In this document: positions 46,319-55,763 of the stretch, one piece after another | How the letters are laid out: each line of letters starts with the position of its first letter | Numbering within the stretch: the stretch's first letter is position 1 | NCBI GenBank assembly: GCA_958347955.1 | Contig: CATVXH010000008.1 | Span: 14,651 to 78,650, forward strand | Direction of reading: 5' to 3' | Source of the DNA: an uncultured Sutterella sp. | GTDB lineage: Bacteria > Pseudomonadota > Gammaproteobacteria > Burkholderiales > Burkholderiaceae_F | DNA: 64,000 bases | The notes under the pieces: generated by a model | Told to the model about the DNA's origin: nothing | Databases searched by the model: none | What the model saw: the letters and a program-made list of their open reading frames with translations, nothing else | Translations under genes and position numbers: made by a program

Positions 46319-47248
46319 ATGCAAAAAGATAGTCTTGAAAAAATCAATGCTGAACTTCGTGCGATCATGCTTGAGAAAGTTCATCAATTGGGAACTTTCC
46401 CGACGACAATTCCCGGATTATCACTCTCGCGGCGAGAACAAGGCAATTGCGAGGGGGCCAGCATCTATTCAATGAGTTTGGGCTTTATCGTGGATGGTCA
46501 AAAACGTTCTGTCATCGGTGATAAAGAGTACGTTTACGGGAAAAATAACTGTTTGGTTGTCGGCGTTGATGTGCCGGCTTCATTCTGTACGATCGGCTCC
46601 ACCCATGAACATCCGTTTTTATCGATCAGTGTTGAGATTGACCGTGCGGTATTGTCTGAATTAATTCTTCAACTCGATGAAATGCATGCTTTACCTTCCA
46701 GAACCTCAAGCGAAGCGCTTTGTGTGGGAGAAGTGGATGAGGAGGTCTGGGAGGCGGTGTTGCGCTTAATGCACTTATTGGATCGCCCCGTTGAAGCAAA
46801 GGTTTTGGCTCCGATGATTATTCGTGAAATCTATTTCCGAGTTTTACAAAGCCCCTTGGGTTTAACGCTAAGGGACTTTAACGCCAAGATGGGAGCAAGT
46901 GCTCAGATTGCCCGTGCGATCGCATGGTTAAGGGAAAATTACGCATCGCCTTTGAGCGTGGCGGAGCTCGCCGATAATGTGCACATGGGGGTCTCGACTT
47001 TTCATCGCCATTTCAAGGAGGTGACTTGTATGACACCTTTGCAGTTTCATAAACGTTTACGTTTGCATGAAGCCAAGCGCTTGATGCTGACAGAGAAAAT
47101 GGATGCGACAACCGCCTGCTACGCGGTGGGATACGAAAGCCCCAGTCAATTTAACCGGGAATATAAGCGTCAATTTGGTCGTCCTCCCTATCGTGATGTT
47201 AAGCAACAGCGAGAGGCTAGCCGAGGCGCCTCCGGACTTTTGTCTTGA
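46319..47248 (+). CDS. AraC-family transcriptional regulator
   Basis: 309 residues from the ATG at 46319 with AGAGGTG upstream. N-terminal AraC_N domain (~25-190: YSMSLGFIVDGQKRSVIGDK, CTIGSTHEHPFLSISVEID) and C-terminal double HTH (~205-300: ARAIAWLRENYASPLSVAEL, MGVSTFHRHFKEVT, YESPSQFNREYKRQFGRPP). Probably regulates the divergent CMD-like gene. The effector is unknown. Confidence 0.92.
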   Translation: MQKDSLEKINAELRAIMLEKVHQLGTFPTTIPGLSLSRREQGNCEGASIYSMSLGFIVDGQKRSVIGDKEYVYGKNNCLVVGVDVPASFCTIGSTHEHPFLSISVEIDRAVLSELILQLDEMHALPSRTSSEALCVGEVDEEVWEAVLRLMHLLDRPVEAKVLAPMIIREIYFRVLQSPLGLTLRDFNAKMGASAQIARAIAWLRENYASPLSVAELADNVHMGVSTFHRHFKEVTCMTPLQFHKRLRLHEAKRLMLTEKMDATTACYAVGYESPSQFNREYKRQFGRPPYRDVKQQREASRGASGLLS

Positions 47249-47298
47249 AGAGACGGTTAAAATACAAAACTTTCTTAATGGCTTAGAAAGGTATTTAA

Positions 47299-48465
47299 GT
47301 GATCAGCGCATTGATGGTGGTTTCATTGGTTTTAGCGGCGTACGCGATTTTGAGTTTTGTTTTGCCGTTTAAAACCAAATGGTTCGTTAAGCTGGGTTTG
47401 TCAGCGTTTTTTTTGGTAATTAGCCAAAAATTTACCTACTACTATTACGTAGGCGGTCACATGTTTAATCCGCAGTTGCCCGAAACCACGCTGATTATCT
47501 GGGAAACGCTCTTTAACATCATTTTTGTGCTGGTGCCTATTTTGGTTGTTAAAGACGCACTGTTTTGGGTGGTGAAGTTAGTTAACAAGGCGACGAATTC
47601 AAATATTCCGTGGCCAATGAAAGAAGCGAGAAACCGATGGCTAATTTTGATCTTTTCAGTGGCAGCGGCCATTTCCGGGACTCATTACGCTTTAACAGTG
47701 CCTACTGTGCATCGGGTGGAAATTACTTTAGATCGTTTGCCGGCTGAGTTTGACGGGTATCGTATTGTGCAACTTGCCGACCTTCATGTTGGGCAACTTT
47801 TAAAGCGTCCCTGGCTGGAAGCGGTCATTGATTCCACTAATGAACTGGACGCCGACGCAGTAGTCTTAGTGGGCGATATGGTAGAGGGAAAGGCCTCGGA
47901 GCTCGCTTCTGAAGTTCAGGCTTATGGTCGAATCAAGTCGAAAGACGGTGTGTATGCAGTCACCGGGAACCATGAATGGCATCACGGAGCAGCCGCATGG
48001 GTGAAGTTTTTTGAAGAAAATGGCGTGATGATGCTCGAAAATAAACATCAAGTCATTACTCGCGGGGATGCTCAACTGGTTATTGCCGGTACCACCGATC
48101 TTTCTGCGTCTCGTTATGGTGAACAAGGCCCCGACTTGAGGAAAGCTTTGCAAAATGCACCGGATACAGCCACCATCCTGTTGGCTCATCAGCCCAGGGG
48201 AGCCAAATCTGTGCAAGGAGTCGATCTGCAACTGTCAGGTCATACTCACGGCGGGCTTTACGCATTAATACAGCCGGTTGTGGCTTACTTTAACGACGGA
48301 TTTGTCTTAGGTCTTTATCGAGCGAATATGCGGACTCAACTTTATGTGAGCCCTGGAACGGGACTGTGGACTGGTTTGGCGCTTCGGGTAATGAATCCTT
48401 CCGAAATTACAGAGATTGTGCTTAAAGCTAGTCCGTTGACTTTGATGACGTCTACCGAACAGTAG
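47299..48465 (+). CDS. Membrane-anchored metallophosphoesterase (YaeI-like)
   Basis: 388 residues, start GTG 47299 with GAAAGG 7 bp upstream. Four or five N-terminal membrane helices (~1-135) lead into a calcineurin-like domain with the metal motifs QLADLHVG, GDMVEG, GNHEWH and SGHTHGG. Members hydrolyse phosphodiesters, for example phospholipid or UDP-diacylglucosamine-type substrates; which one is unknown. Terminator at 48471-48495. Confidence 0.9.
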   Translation: MISALMVVSLVLAAYAILSFVLPFKTKWFVKLGLSAFFLVISQKFTYYYYVGGHMFNPQLPETTLIIWETLFNIIFVLVPILVVKDALFWVVKLVNKATNSNIPWPMKEARNRWLILIFSVAAAISGTHYALTVPTVHRVEITLDRLPAEFDGYRIVQLADLHVGQLLKRPWLEAVIDSTNELDADAVVLVGDMVEGKASELASEVQAYGRIKSKDGVYAVTGNHEWHHGAAAWVKFFEENGVMMLENKHQVITRGDAQLVIAGTTDLSASRYGEQGPDLRKALQNAPDTATILLAHQPRGAKSVQGVDLQLSGHTHGGLYALIQPVVAYFNDGFVLGLYRANMRTQLYVSPGTGLWTGLALRVMNPSEITEIVLKASPLTLMTSTEQ

Positions 48466-48470
48466 TGATG

Positions 48471-48495
48471 AAAGCGGCCCTTGGTGGCCGCTTTT
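48471..48495. terminator. Bidirectional terminator
   Basis: AAAGCGGCC/GGCCGCTTT with a 6-nt loop, between the convergent phosphoesterase and helicase genes. Confidence 0.8.
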
Positions 48496-48496
48496 G

Positions 48497-50620
48497 TTAG
48501 CCGGGCATCAATGGAGCCTTGAACAGGATGTCACGCTCTGTTTCTAACTTTTCAAACTTAATCTTATAAGTTTGAGTTATAGAATCTGTTTGAACGATGA
48601 CTCCAGGTCCAAAGACAGGGTGTTTAACTCGCTGCCCCACATCAAAAGACTTTTGTTCACTTTGTTTAACCTGCCTTTGGACGCGTCCTTCAAAGCTTTT
48701 TGGAAGTTCACGAACAAATGTAAGGTTGTCTTTTCCTGCGTCGAAGATAAAGCGAGATGGAAGCTTAAAGACATTATCATTCGAGAAACCCTCGCTGTCA
48801 CTTAAAAATAAACCTTTAATGGCTCGTGTCATGGCGACATAGGCAATTCTGCGTTCCTCATCCATATCTTCAGCCGTCATGATTTTTCTGGAAGGAAATA
48901 CGCCTTCGTTTAGACCGCAGATGAACACATATTGGAATTCCATTCCCTTGGCGGTATGAATGGTCATCATTTTCACTGCTTGTCGCTTTTCTTTACCGTC
49001 TAGATTACTCAACAGCGCGACTCGAGTAAGAAAATCCCCCAGTGTCGCGTCAGGATCAGCTCCTGCTTCTTCGACAGCGCGCTTTAGTTCGGCAATGTTA
49101 TCAAGCCGTTCCTGATCAGACTGTAGTCTAATGTAGTTTTCATAACCGCTTAGATCCATGATTTTTTGCAGCAGAGCCCCGAGCGGAATACGACCGACTT
49201 CTGCTTTGATAGACTCAATGGCAGACAAATAACGCCGAGCGTCAGTCCCTCGGAAAATATCCAGGCTGACGGTTCTTTTCAGTGCCTCGTAAAGTGAACA
49301 TTGTTGCGCTGCGGCAGTCGCTTTCAAAAAGTCCAGTTTCTTTTTTCCGATTTTTCGTGAGGGTAAGTTGACGGTTCGCAAAAAAGCGATGTCATCCGAT
49401 GCGGTAAGCATTCGAAGGTAAGCTATGCAGTCTTTAATTTCTGTGCGAGCATAAAACTCGACACCACTATAAATTTTGTAGCTGACAGAATTTCTTAAAA
49501 AACTTTCTTCAAGAGAACGACTGAGGTAGTGCGCACGGTATAAAACGGCGATTTGATCTGCCGAGACTCCTTGAGAGATAAGTTTTTTAATTTCTACAGA
49601 AATCCAATCGGCTTCTTCTTTTTCGCTTAGCGCATGAAAAAAGATCGGTTTTAATCCGTTGGCCTTTGTAGAGATCAGCTCTTTCGGGTATCGCAAAATA
49701 TTTTTTTTAATCAGAGTGTCTGCAGCCTTTAGAATCTGCGGACTGGAGCGGTAGTTAACGCGAAGAACGATGGTTTTTGCATCTGGATAGACTTTGTCAA
49801 AGTCTAGAAAAAGTTTGACATGGGCATTTCGCCACGTATATATGGTCTGATCAGGATCGCCAACGATGAAAAGATTTTTATGTTTCCCGGCCAACATCTT
49901 AACGATGGAGTATTGCCTGGCGCTGACATCCTGGAATTCATCGACCATAATGTATTGCATGCGCTCCTGCCACTTTTGTCGGATGTCAGGATGCTGCTTG
50001 AGAATGTAAGCGGTGAAATTGATCAAATCATTAAAATCGCATGCAAAATTTTTCTTTTGCTCGTAGAGGTAACGTAGAAAAATTCCATCGTTGACATCTT
50101 CTGTTTCATCGATACGCTTCTGTAAATTAATGTTGTCAAGCATAAAGATTTCATCAATATACCCGTCAGCGCTGATTTTTCTTGCCTCAAGGACCTCGTC
50201 GATTTTTTGTTTAATCGTTGCCTGTTTGAGTGTTAGCCCCATATCTTCGAAAATTTTCAGCAATAACGCTCTTTCATCTTCAACGTCCAAAATGATGAAG
50301 TTTTTGGGGAAATGAAGTACATGAATTTCCTCTTTGAGGAATTGAACGCAAAAGGCATGAAGTGTGCAGATGTAACCTAAATCGAGATCACCCAACCAAC
50401 TGCGAATGCGTTGTTTCATTTCATTAGCCGCTTTGTTGGTAAAGGTAACGCACAAGATATTTCTTGCAGAAATGCCTAGGGACTCTGTGAGGTAACAATA
50501 GCGGGCAGTCAATGCTCTGGTTTTACCAGTGCCGGGACCGGCAAGAACTCGAACGTGCCCCTCGGTTGTCGTGACTGCTAGCTGTTGTTCAGGATTAAGA
50601 CCATTGAGCCAATTTTGCAT
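48497..50620 (-). CDS. UvrD/Rep-family DNA helicase
   Basis: 707 residues, SF1A helicase. Motif I AGPGTGKTRALTARY, Ia FTNKAANEMKQR, motif II VDEFQDVS, motif III GDPDQTIYTWR, motif IV VLRVNYRSS, motif V TIHTAKGMEFQYVF and motif VI VAMTRA are all present. The C-terminal tail VGQRVKHPVFGPGVIVQ is the PcrA/UvrD Tudor-like end that can contact RNA polymerase. It unwinds DNA 3' to 5' in repair or replication. Whether this copy serves as the main UvrD is not clear. Confidence 0.93.
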   Translation of the reverse strand: MQNWLNGLNPEQQLAVTTTEGHVRVLAGPGTGKTRALTARYCYLTESLGISARNILCVTFTNKAANEMKQRIRSWLGDLDLGYICTLHAFCVQFLKEEIHVLHFPKNFIILDVEDERALLLKIFEDMGLTLKQATIKQKIDEVLEARKISADGYIDEIFMLDNINLQKRIDETEDVNDGIFLRYLYEQKKNFACDFNDLINFTAYILKQHPDIRQKWQERMQYIMVDEFQDVSARQYSIVKMLAGKHKNLFIVGDPDQTIYTWRNAHVKLFLDFDKVYPDAKTIVLRVNYRSSPQILKAADTLIKKNILRYPKELISTKANGLKPIFFHALSEKEEADWISVEIKKLISQGVSADQIAVLYRAHYLSRSLEESFLRNSVSYKIYSGVEFYARTEIKDCIAYLRMLTASDDIAFLRTVNLPSRKIGKKKLDFLKATAAAQQCSLYEALKRTVSLDIFRGTDARRYLSAIESIKAEVGRIPLGALLQKIMDLSGYENYIRLQSDQERLDNIAELKRAVEEAGADPDATLGDFLTRVALLSNLDGKEKRQAVKMMTIHTAKGMEFQYVFICGLNEGVFPSRKIMTAEDMDEERRIAYVAMTRAIKGLFLSDSEGFSNDNVFKLPSRFIFDAGKDNLTFVRELPKSFEGRVQRQVKQSEQKSFDVGQRVKHPVFGPGVIVQTDSITQTYKIKFEKLETERDILFKAPLMPG

Positions 50621-50743
50621 TGTTGACCGTTCCGAAAGATTGCAAGATAAAGTTTAACGCTAAGAAAACTTAACGATATATGTTAACAATCGGAGCTTCA
50701 GAACGTGATGTTAGCTCTGCTACAGGGTGGACTTAAAAAAGTT

Positions 50744-50763
50744 CGCCCGAGAAAACTCGGGCG
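50744..50763 (-). terminator. Terminator of mnmA
   Basis: CGCCCGAG/CTCGGGCG with an AAAA loop, followed on the minus strand by AACTTTTTT. It lies 8 bp after the mnmA stop. Confidence 0.85.
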
Positions 50764-50770
50764 TGTCTGT

Positions 50771-51862
50771 TTAGTGTTGGTCGATGACGTCGATAAACCC
50801 GCCGCCGAGACACACTTCTCCATCATAGATCACAGCACTTTGCCCTGGAGTGACCGCCCATTGCGGCTGTGGGAAATTCAGAGTAAATGCTTCATTTGAA
50901 ATGGCGCTCACCGTGCACATGCCATCTGTCTGACGGTAACGGGTTTTTACAGTGAGTTGGCTACCGGCGATGGGGCCTTGACCTGAAACCCAACTGGGCA
51001 TCACGGCAGTCAAGTGGTGACTCAGAAGCCACGGATGATCGTGGCCTTGAGCAATCCATAAAGTGTTGGTCGCCATATCTTTTTTGGCAACAAACCAAGG
51101 TTCACCGTTACCGTCACGGCTACCGCCCATTCCGATACCCTTTCGCTGACCGAGCGTGTAGAAGGCTAACCCCATATGTTCGCCGACCACTCGGCCATCA
51201 GGGGTCTTCATCGGACCGGGGTGAGTGGGCAAGTAACGATTTAAAAATTCACGGAAAGGGCGTTCACCAATGAAGCAGATGCCGGTTGAGTCTTTCTTTT
51301 TGGCATTAGGTAACCCGATTTCTTCTGCAATTTTCCTCACTTGTGTTTTACGCAGTTCACCAACAGGGAAAATAACCTTAGAGATCTGTTCCTGAGTTAA
51401 GCGATGAAGAAAATAACTTTGATCTTTGGTCTCATCAAGTCCGCGCAAGAGCTGGGTTTTGCCGTCAGGGCCAATGCGTGTTCTCGCATAATGCCCCGTT
51501 GCGATGCATTCGGCCCCCATATTCATTGCATAGTCTAAAAATGCTCGAAATTTAATTTCGGCATTACACAGAACATCAGGGTTTGGCGTGCGTCCGGCAG
51601 AATACTCACGCAGAAAATCAGAGAAAACGCGTTCTTTGTATTCTTTGGCAAAGTTTACCGCTTCGATATCGATACCGATTACATCGGCCACACTGGTTGC
51701 GTCGATAAAGTCCTGGCGAGACGAACAATACTCACTATCGTCGTCATCCTCCCAGTTTTTCATGAAAAGCCCAATTACTTCATAGCCTTGTTGCTTTAAG
51801 AGGTAAGCCGAAACGGATGAATCCACGCCGCCCGAAAGTCCTACTACAACACGTTTTCCCAT
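50771..51862 (-). CDS. mnmA: tRNA 2-thiouridine(34) synthase
   Basis: 363 residues. PP-loop [15 protein letters not shown] for ATP, the first catalytic Cys in [12 protein letters not shown], and the second in [12 protein letters not shown]; central and C-terminal barrel domains follow. It thiolates U34 of tRNA for Lys, Glu and Gln using a persulfide relay. Monocistronic. Confidence 0.97.
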   Translation of the reverse strand: MGKRVVVGLSGGVDSSVSAYLLKQQGYEVIGLFMKNWEDDDDSEYCSSRQDFIDATSVADVIGIDIEAVNFAKEYKERVFSDFLREYSAGRTPNPDVLCNAEIKFRAFLDYAMNMGAECIATGHYARTRIGPDGKTQLLRGLDETKDQSYFLHRLTQEQISKVIFPVGELRKTQVRKIAEEIGLPNAKKKDSTGICFIGERPFREFLNRYLPTHPGPMKTPDGRVVGEHMGLAFYTLGQRKGIGMGGSRDGNGEPWFVAKKDMATNTLWIAQGHDHPWLLSHHLTAVMPSWVSGQGPIAGSQLTVKTRYRQTDGMCTVSAISNEAFTLNFPQPQWAVTPGQSAVIYDGEVCLGGGFIDVIDQH

Positions 51863-52090
51863 GTTTCGTATCCCTAAGAAAATCCTTTACTTTCGCGATT
51901 ATAGTGACGGTCGCTTTCTTTGACATCATCTCCAGTGTGATCAAAGAAAGTTGCCTATCGTAAGACGAATATTTTAATTCTATTGGGTTATTTCTTTTAA
52001 GCAGCTAATAAAGGAAGCCTTCCGAACCTACGGTAAAATGATGAAGTTTTGTTCTTAACGTTTTAAATCAGTTGGCTTGTGGAATTTCTT

Positions 52091-53164
52091 ATGACTATAC
52101 AAGAGCAGTTAGGTAAACAATCTGAAAAACTTACCTCTTTGTTGGGTATTGAAGCGCCTTTGGTTGCGGCGCCTATGATGGGGGTGACGACTGCGGAAAT
52201 GACAGCGGCTTTCAGTAATGCCGGCGGATTGGGTGTTATGCCTTGCGGGATTATGAAACCGGAAAAAATTATAGAAACAGCTAAGGTAATTAAGAGTCTT
52301 ACTGACAAGCCTTTTGCTCTGAATCTTCGGGTTCCTCCCAGGGAGCTCGAAGACAAGGCTGTAACGAAAATGGTTTTTGATGCGCTTGAGCCTTTGCGAG
52401 ATGAATTGGGAGTGCCGCATCAAATGGCGGAAATACCGAATTTCGATGATCAATTTGAGGCTGTCTTGCAAGCGGATGTGCCGGTTGTGAGTTTTAGCTT
52501 TGGCGGTCCTCGGGAAGTCTACGCGGAGGCGCTCGAAGCCCGTCATATTCTTATGATGGGATCGGTCAATTCAACCCGTGAAGCTAAAGTTCTTAAAACC
52601 GCGGGGTGCTCTGTCGTCATCGCTCAAGGAACGGAAGCAGGTGGACCGAGACAATATTTCGAAAATCCTCCGCAAGGTTCCCAAATTGGTTTAATGTCAT
52701 TGTTGCCGCCCGTTGTTCGTGTATGTGGGGATATTCCCGTGGTCGCCGCCGGCGGCATGATGAATGCCAAAAGCGTGACCGCTGCAATGGTTATGGGTGC
52801 TAGTGGGGCGGTGTTAGGCTCATATTTACTGAAAGTTGAAGAATCTGCTTGGCCTCGTGTACTTAAAGATCAAATAGCGTGGTGTGATGATGCGTCAACT
52901 CGCTTGTCGGATTTGGGAACTGGACGTTTGACTCGTTTAGTCAAGACCGGAATCATTGAGGCATTGGAAGAGGCCCAATTGCCGGCAAGCTCTTATCCAG
53001 GACAATTAAAAGTGTTGTGGCCGATCTTTGAAGCAGCCATTTCACAGAATAGAGCAGACTTACTAGAAATGGCCTTGGGGCAGTCCGCACAAGCTGCTCC
53101 GGGAGGCAGTACTTGCGCTATAGTGGCGAAATTGATTGAAGATTTGAAGAATTTCTGGAGATAA
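52091..53164 (+). CDS. Nitronate monooxygenase/FabK-like flavoprotein
   Basis: 357 residues from the ATG at 52091; GTG four codons earlier is less likely. TIM-barrel FMN enzyme: APLVAAPMMGVTTAEM, NAGGLGVMPCG, VIAQGTEAGGPRQY and VVAAGGMMNAKSV. These enzymes oxidise nitronates or reduce enoyl-ACP. The usual HxxxAGGH ends as GTEAGGP here, so the exact reaction is uncertain. The next gene begins 4 bp downstream, an operon. Confidence 0.88.
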   Translation: MTIQEQLGKQSEKLTSLLGIEAPLVAAPMMGVTTAEMTAAFSNAGGLGVMPCGIMKPEKIIETAKVIKSLTDKPFALNLRVPPRELEDKAVTKMVFDALEPLRDELGVPHQMAEIPNFDDQFEAVLQADVPVVSFSFGGPREVYAEALEARHILMMGSVNSTREAKVLKTAGCSVVIAQGTEAGGPRQYFENPPQGSQIGLMSLLPPVVRVCGDIPVVAAGGMMNAKSVTAAMVMGASGAVLGSYLLKVEESAWPRVLKDQIAWCDDASTRLSDLGTGRLTRLVKTGIIEALEEAQLPASSYPGQLKVLWPIFEAAISQNRADLLEMALGQSAQAAPGGSTCAIVAKLIEDLKNFWR

Positions 53165-53168
53165 CCGC

Positions 53169-53807
53169 ATGCCGATTAAAATTTTCACTGCGCTTTTGGT
53201 GCAGGATGTCCAAAATGATTTCATGGAAGACGGCGCTATGCCCGTTGTTGGCGCTGAATCGATTCTGCAGCCGATTTCCAAAATTGCGGCTACCTTCTCG
53301 CGAGTGATAGCTACCCAGGAGTTCAGACCTCAAGATCATATTCTTTTTGCTTCTTCGCACAAGGGAAGAAAACCCGGAGATGAAATTGAAGTAAATGGGG
53401 AGAAATTGGTTTTAACGCCGAGCTTTTGTGTGGAAGGTACCGAGGGTGCGGACTTTGCCCGTGGTCTTCATTTGCCTATGTCCAGAGTCATTGCCATTTT
53501 GAAGGGAACAGACCCGAAGTTGGATACTTATTCGGCCTTCCTGGAAGCAGACCGAAAAACGCAGACAGGTCTACAGTCATATTGTGAAGATCGCTTCGTC
53601 AATCGTATCTATCTTTGTGGTTTGTCTCGCGGTGGTTCATTGGTGAGAACTGCTCTTGATGCTTTGCATTACGGTCATCAGCTTTATTGGGTAAGCGATG
53701 CTGTCGCTGGCTTGGAGAAAGCAGATGAGGCGGGGATCGGCCTTTTGAAAGCCAAGGGAGTGAAATTCATCACCAGTGATGAGGTTTTGTCAAGAGAAAT
53801 TCTCTGA
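53169..53807 (+). CDS. Nicotinamidase-like protein lacking catalytic residues
   Basis: 212 residues with the isochorismatase-like hydrolase fold and clear PncA layout: VQDVQNDF (D13), TQEFRPQDH, CVEGTEGADF, LKGTDPKLDTYSAF (K112) and CGLSRGGSLVRTALDAL. Compared with E. coli PncA, the metal ligands D52, H54 and H86 correspond to E51, R53 and F86, and the nucleophile C156 corresponds to S157. So three metal ligands and the catalytic Cys are replaced while the fold motifs stay. It may be a pseudo-enzyme, or may use another chemistry. It is paired with the FMN enzyme upstream. Confidence 0.85.
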   Translation: MPIKIFTALLVQDVQNDFMEDGAMPVVGAESILQPISKIAATFSRVIATQEFRPQDHILFASSHKGRKPGDEIEVNGEKLVLTPSFCVEGTEGADFARGLHLPMSRVIAILKGTDPKLDTYSAFLEADRKTQTGLQSYCEDRFVNRIYLCGLSRGGSLVRTALDALHYGHQLYWVSDAVAGLEKADEAGIGLLKAKGVKFITSDEVLSREIL

Positions 53808-53826
53808 TCACTTCTTGCGTTAGGTT

Positions 53827-53857
53827 AAAAAAAGGGGCTCGGATGCTCCTTTTTTTA
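53827..53857 (+). terminator. Terminator of the 52.1-53.8 kb operon
   Basis: AAAGGGGC/GCTCCTTT (one G-U) with a 6-nt loop and an extended A/T flank ending in seven T. Confidence 0.8.
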
Positions 53858-53901
53858 GGGCTAAACTTAATCAGTCGCTAACCCTTAAAGAAAGTCTCAT
53901 C

Positions 53902-54837
53902 ATGCAGTCATTGTGGATGGTTGTGTCGGCGGTGTTTTTCGCTTTATACGCTGTATGCATTAAATTTTCGAGTATGGAAGGAATAGGCTCGTTTGAAGTT
54001 CTTTTCTACAGATCTTTTTTTGGGTTAATCATTTTTTACTCAATGATGCGTCTGCAACATATCACTGTGCATACGGCGCACCCTTGGGATCATTTTATCC
54101 GCTCCTTTGTAGGGGCGACGGCTGTGATGGCCGGCATTTACTCTATTTCTCATCTTAATGTCGGTTTGGCGATGACGTTAAATTACACATCGCCCTTGTT
54201 CATAGGATGTTTTACGGTAGGCATTTTGATTTCTCAGCATAAGGGAATTAATTGGAAATTACTCTCAACACTGCTTTTAGGTTTTTTGGGTGTCGTTGTA
54301 ATGCTCTCTCCGACCATTACACCCGATGAGTATTTTGCGGCGGCGGTTGGCATCGGAGCTGGTTTCTGCACGGCTGTTGCGACGACCTTCGTAAAACGAC
54401 TGGGAATGATGAAAGAGCCCGAGCTGAGAATTCTTTTTTATTTTGTTCTGATCGGCACGATTTGCGGTCTAGTTGGGACACTTTTTAGCGGTGGTTTTAC
54501 AATGCCGACTTTGGCGGCAGCGGGCGCTATTGCTGGTTTTGTCATTTGTTCAACTTGCGCACAATTTTTCCTAACACGTGCCTTTAGTCGAGGGAATCTT
54601 GTGTTAAGTGGCGCTTTGCAATATACAGTGATCCTCTTTTCTACATTAATGGGTGTGTTTATTTTCGGCGATCATGTGAGCACAATGGTTATTGTGGGCA
54701 TGGTTATGATTGTAGTAGCCGGAATTTTGGCTAGTTTCTTTACTCGTCAGGAAAAGCAAAAAGCAATTCAAGAAGCAAAAAACACCGCCGAAGGGCTACA
54801 ACGACATCTTCGCCACAAAAGTGCCCGCGATCATTAA
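53902..54837 (+). CDS. EamA-family transporter (RhaT-like DMT)
   Basis: 311 residues, ten predicted membrane helices in two EamA repeats (MVVSAVFFALYAVCIKFSSM, then AAAVGIGAGFCTAVATTFVKR). The C-terminus is a short hydrophilic basic tail. Similar proteins export S-adenosylmethionine, amino acids or other metabolites; the substrate is not deducible. It stands between two terminators, so it is monocistronic. Confidence 0.9.
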   Translation: MQSLWMVVSAVFFALYAVCIKFSSMEGIGSFEVLFYRSFFGLIIFYSMMRLQHITVHTAHPWDHFIRSFVGATAVMAGIYSISHLNVGLAMTLNYTSPLFIGCFTVGILISQHKGINWKLLSTLLLGFLGVVVMLSPTITPDEYFAAAVGIGAGFCTAVATTFVKRLGMMKEPELRILFYFVLIGTICGLVGTLFSGGFTMPTLAAAGAIAGFVICSTCAQFFLTRAFSRGNLVLSGALQYTVILFSTLMGVFIFGDHVSTMVIVGMVMIVVAGILASFFTRQEKQKAIQEAKNTAEGLQRHLRHKSARDH

Positions 54838-54841
54838 TGCG

Positions 54842-54867
54842 AAAAGCCGGCTTAAATGCCGGCTTTT
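54842..54867. terminator. Bidirectional terminator
   Basis: AAAAGCCGGC/GCCGGCTTTT with a 6-nt loop between the convergent EamA and phosphoribosyltransferase genes. Confidence 0.85.
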
Positions 54868-54879
54868 GATCATTAAGAC

Positions 54880-55482
54880 TTATTCTGCTTTGGCCGCTTC
54901 CATTTCTTTTAAGGTTTTGATCGGTGTGAAAGTGCCATCGTCTTCTGCTCGGAAAACATAGTGCTCTTTCAAATAAATAAGGTCCGGGCGACCGACAGAT
55001 TCAAGTTCAGCCAAGATGGCAGCGCGAGCGACTACTTGCGCACCAGCTGCTTTTGCTAGGGCTTCAATAGCGGCAAGCGACTCTCCGGTTGCAAAGACGT
55101 CATCGATGATGGCGATGCGTTTGCCGCGAATACGCTCAGCATCGTGTCCGTCAAGCCACAAAGTTTGTTGTTTTTGAGTTGTGACGGAATTCAACGTATG
55201 AGACAGCGCATTTTGCATGTATGGTTTATAACTCTTGCGAGCGACGATGAAGTCCTTCATGCCCAGCAGACGGCTCATTTCGTAGGCAAGAATTATGCCT
55301 TTGGCCTCAGCTGTCATTAAAAGGTCAACTTCAGGCAGGCGTTTTACAAGCTCTGGCGCGGCGGTTTGCACGAGCTCTGTATCGGAAATCACAACAAAAC
55401 TGGCTAAAGAAAGGCGCCCCTTGACCCTGACGAAGGGAAGTTTTCGCTTAATGCCTAAGAGTTCAAAATCGTAATACTTCAT
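54880..55482 (-). CDS. Purine phosphoribosyltransferase (Apt/Xpt-like)
   Basis: 200 residues, PRTase type I fold with the PRPP-binding motif RIAIIDDVFATGESLAAIE (~residue 121), DLLMTAEAKGIILAYEMSR near residue 53 and VARKSYKPYM (flexible loop). This fits adenine or xanthine phosphoribosyltransferase-like enzymes that salvage purine bases. A transcriptional role (PurR-like) is less likely, as no DNA-binding domain is visible. With the adenosine-deaminase-like gene at 62138 it points to purine salvage. Confidence 0.85.
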   Translation of the reverse strand: MKYYDFELLGIKRKLPFVRVKGRLSLASFVVISDTELVQTAAPELVKRLPEVDLLMTAEAKGIILAYEMSRLLGMKDFIVARKSYKPYMQNALSHTLNSVTTQKQQTLWLDGHDAERIRGKRIAIIDDVFATGESLAAIEALAKAAGAQVVARAAILAELESVGRPDLIYLKEHYVFRAEDDGTFTPIKTLKEMEAAKAE

Positions 55483-55725
55483 AATTCAATCCAAAAAGAA
55501 AAGACCAATCAAAAATTCGGGCCATTACAAAGTTAGACTAATTGTATAGCTTATTAATTTTCAACGACTGATTTTTCAACATTAAGATGGCTAAAGTACT
55601 CTGAGAAGCTGTGAATAGAAGCGCTAAAGAGGCGGTTTTGTAAGTGTTCTGGAAGGAATCTCTTAAGGAAACTGTCGAATATATTGATAAAAAATATTAA
55701 ACAAAGCACAATAAGTTGTGTTATA

Positions 55726-55740
55726 TTGATCCGGAATCAA
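55726..55740. promoter_or_regulatory. Inverted repeat TTGAT-N5-ATCAA upstream of the small NrdD-like gene
   Basis: FNR-like half-sites (FNR consensus TTGAT-N4-ATCAA) with a 5-bp rather than 4-bp spacer, 23 bp before the start at 55764. It is either a degenerate anaerobic control site or chance. Confidence 0.25.
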
Positions 55741-55763
55741 AAGATTTAAAAACGGAGGAGAAT

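Noticed and set aside
50484..50492. Additional CTAGGG and CCCTAG occurrences (50486, 29596, 60090)
   Set aside because: They lie inside coding sequences and lack the AAAR (or YTTT) flank of the four intergenic sites.
55726..55740. FNR site
   Set aside because: Half-sites are right but the spacer is 5 instead of 4, so it is listed only as a low-confidence inverted repeat.
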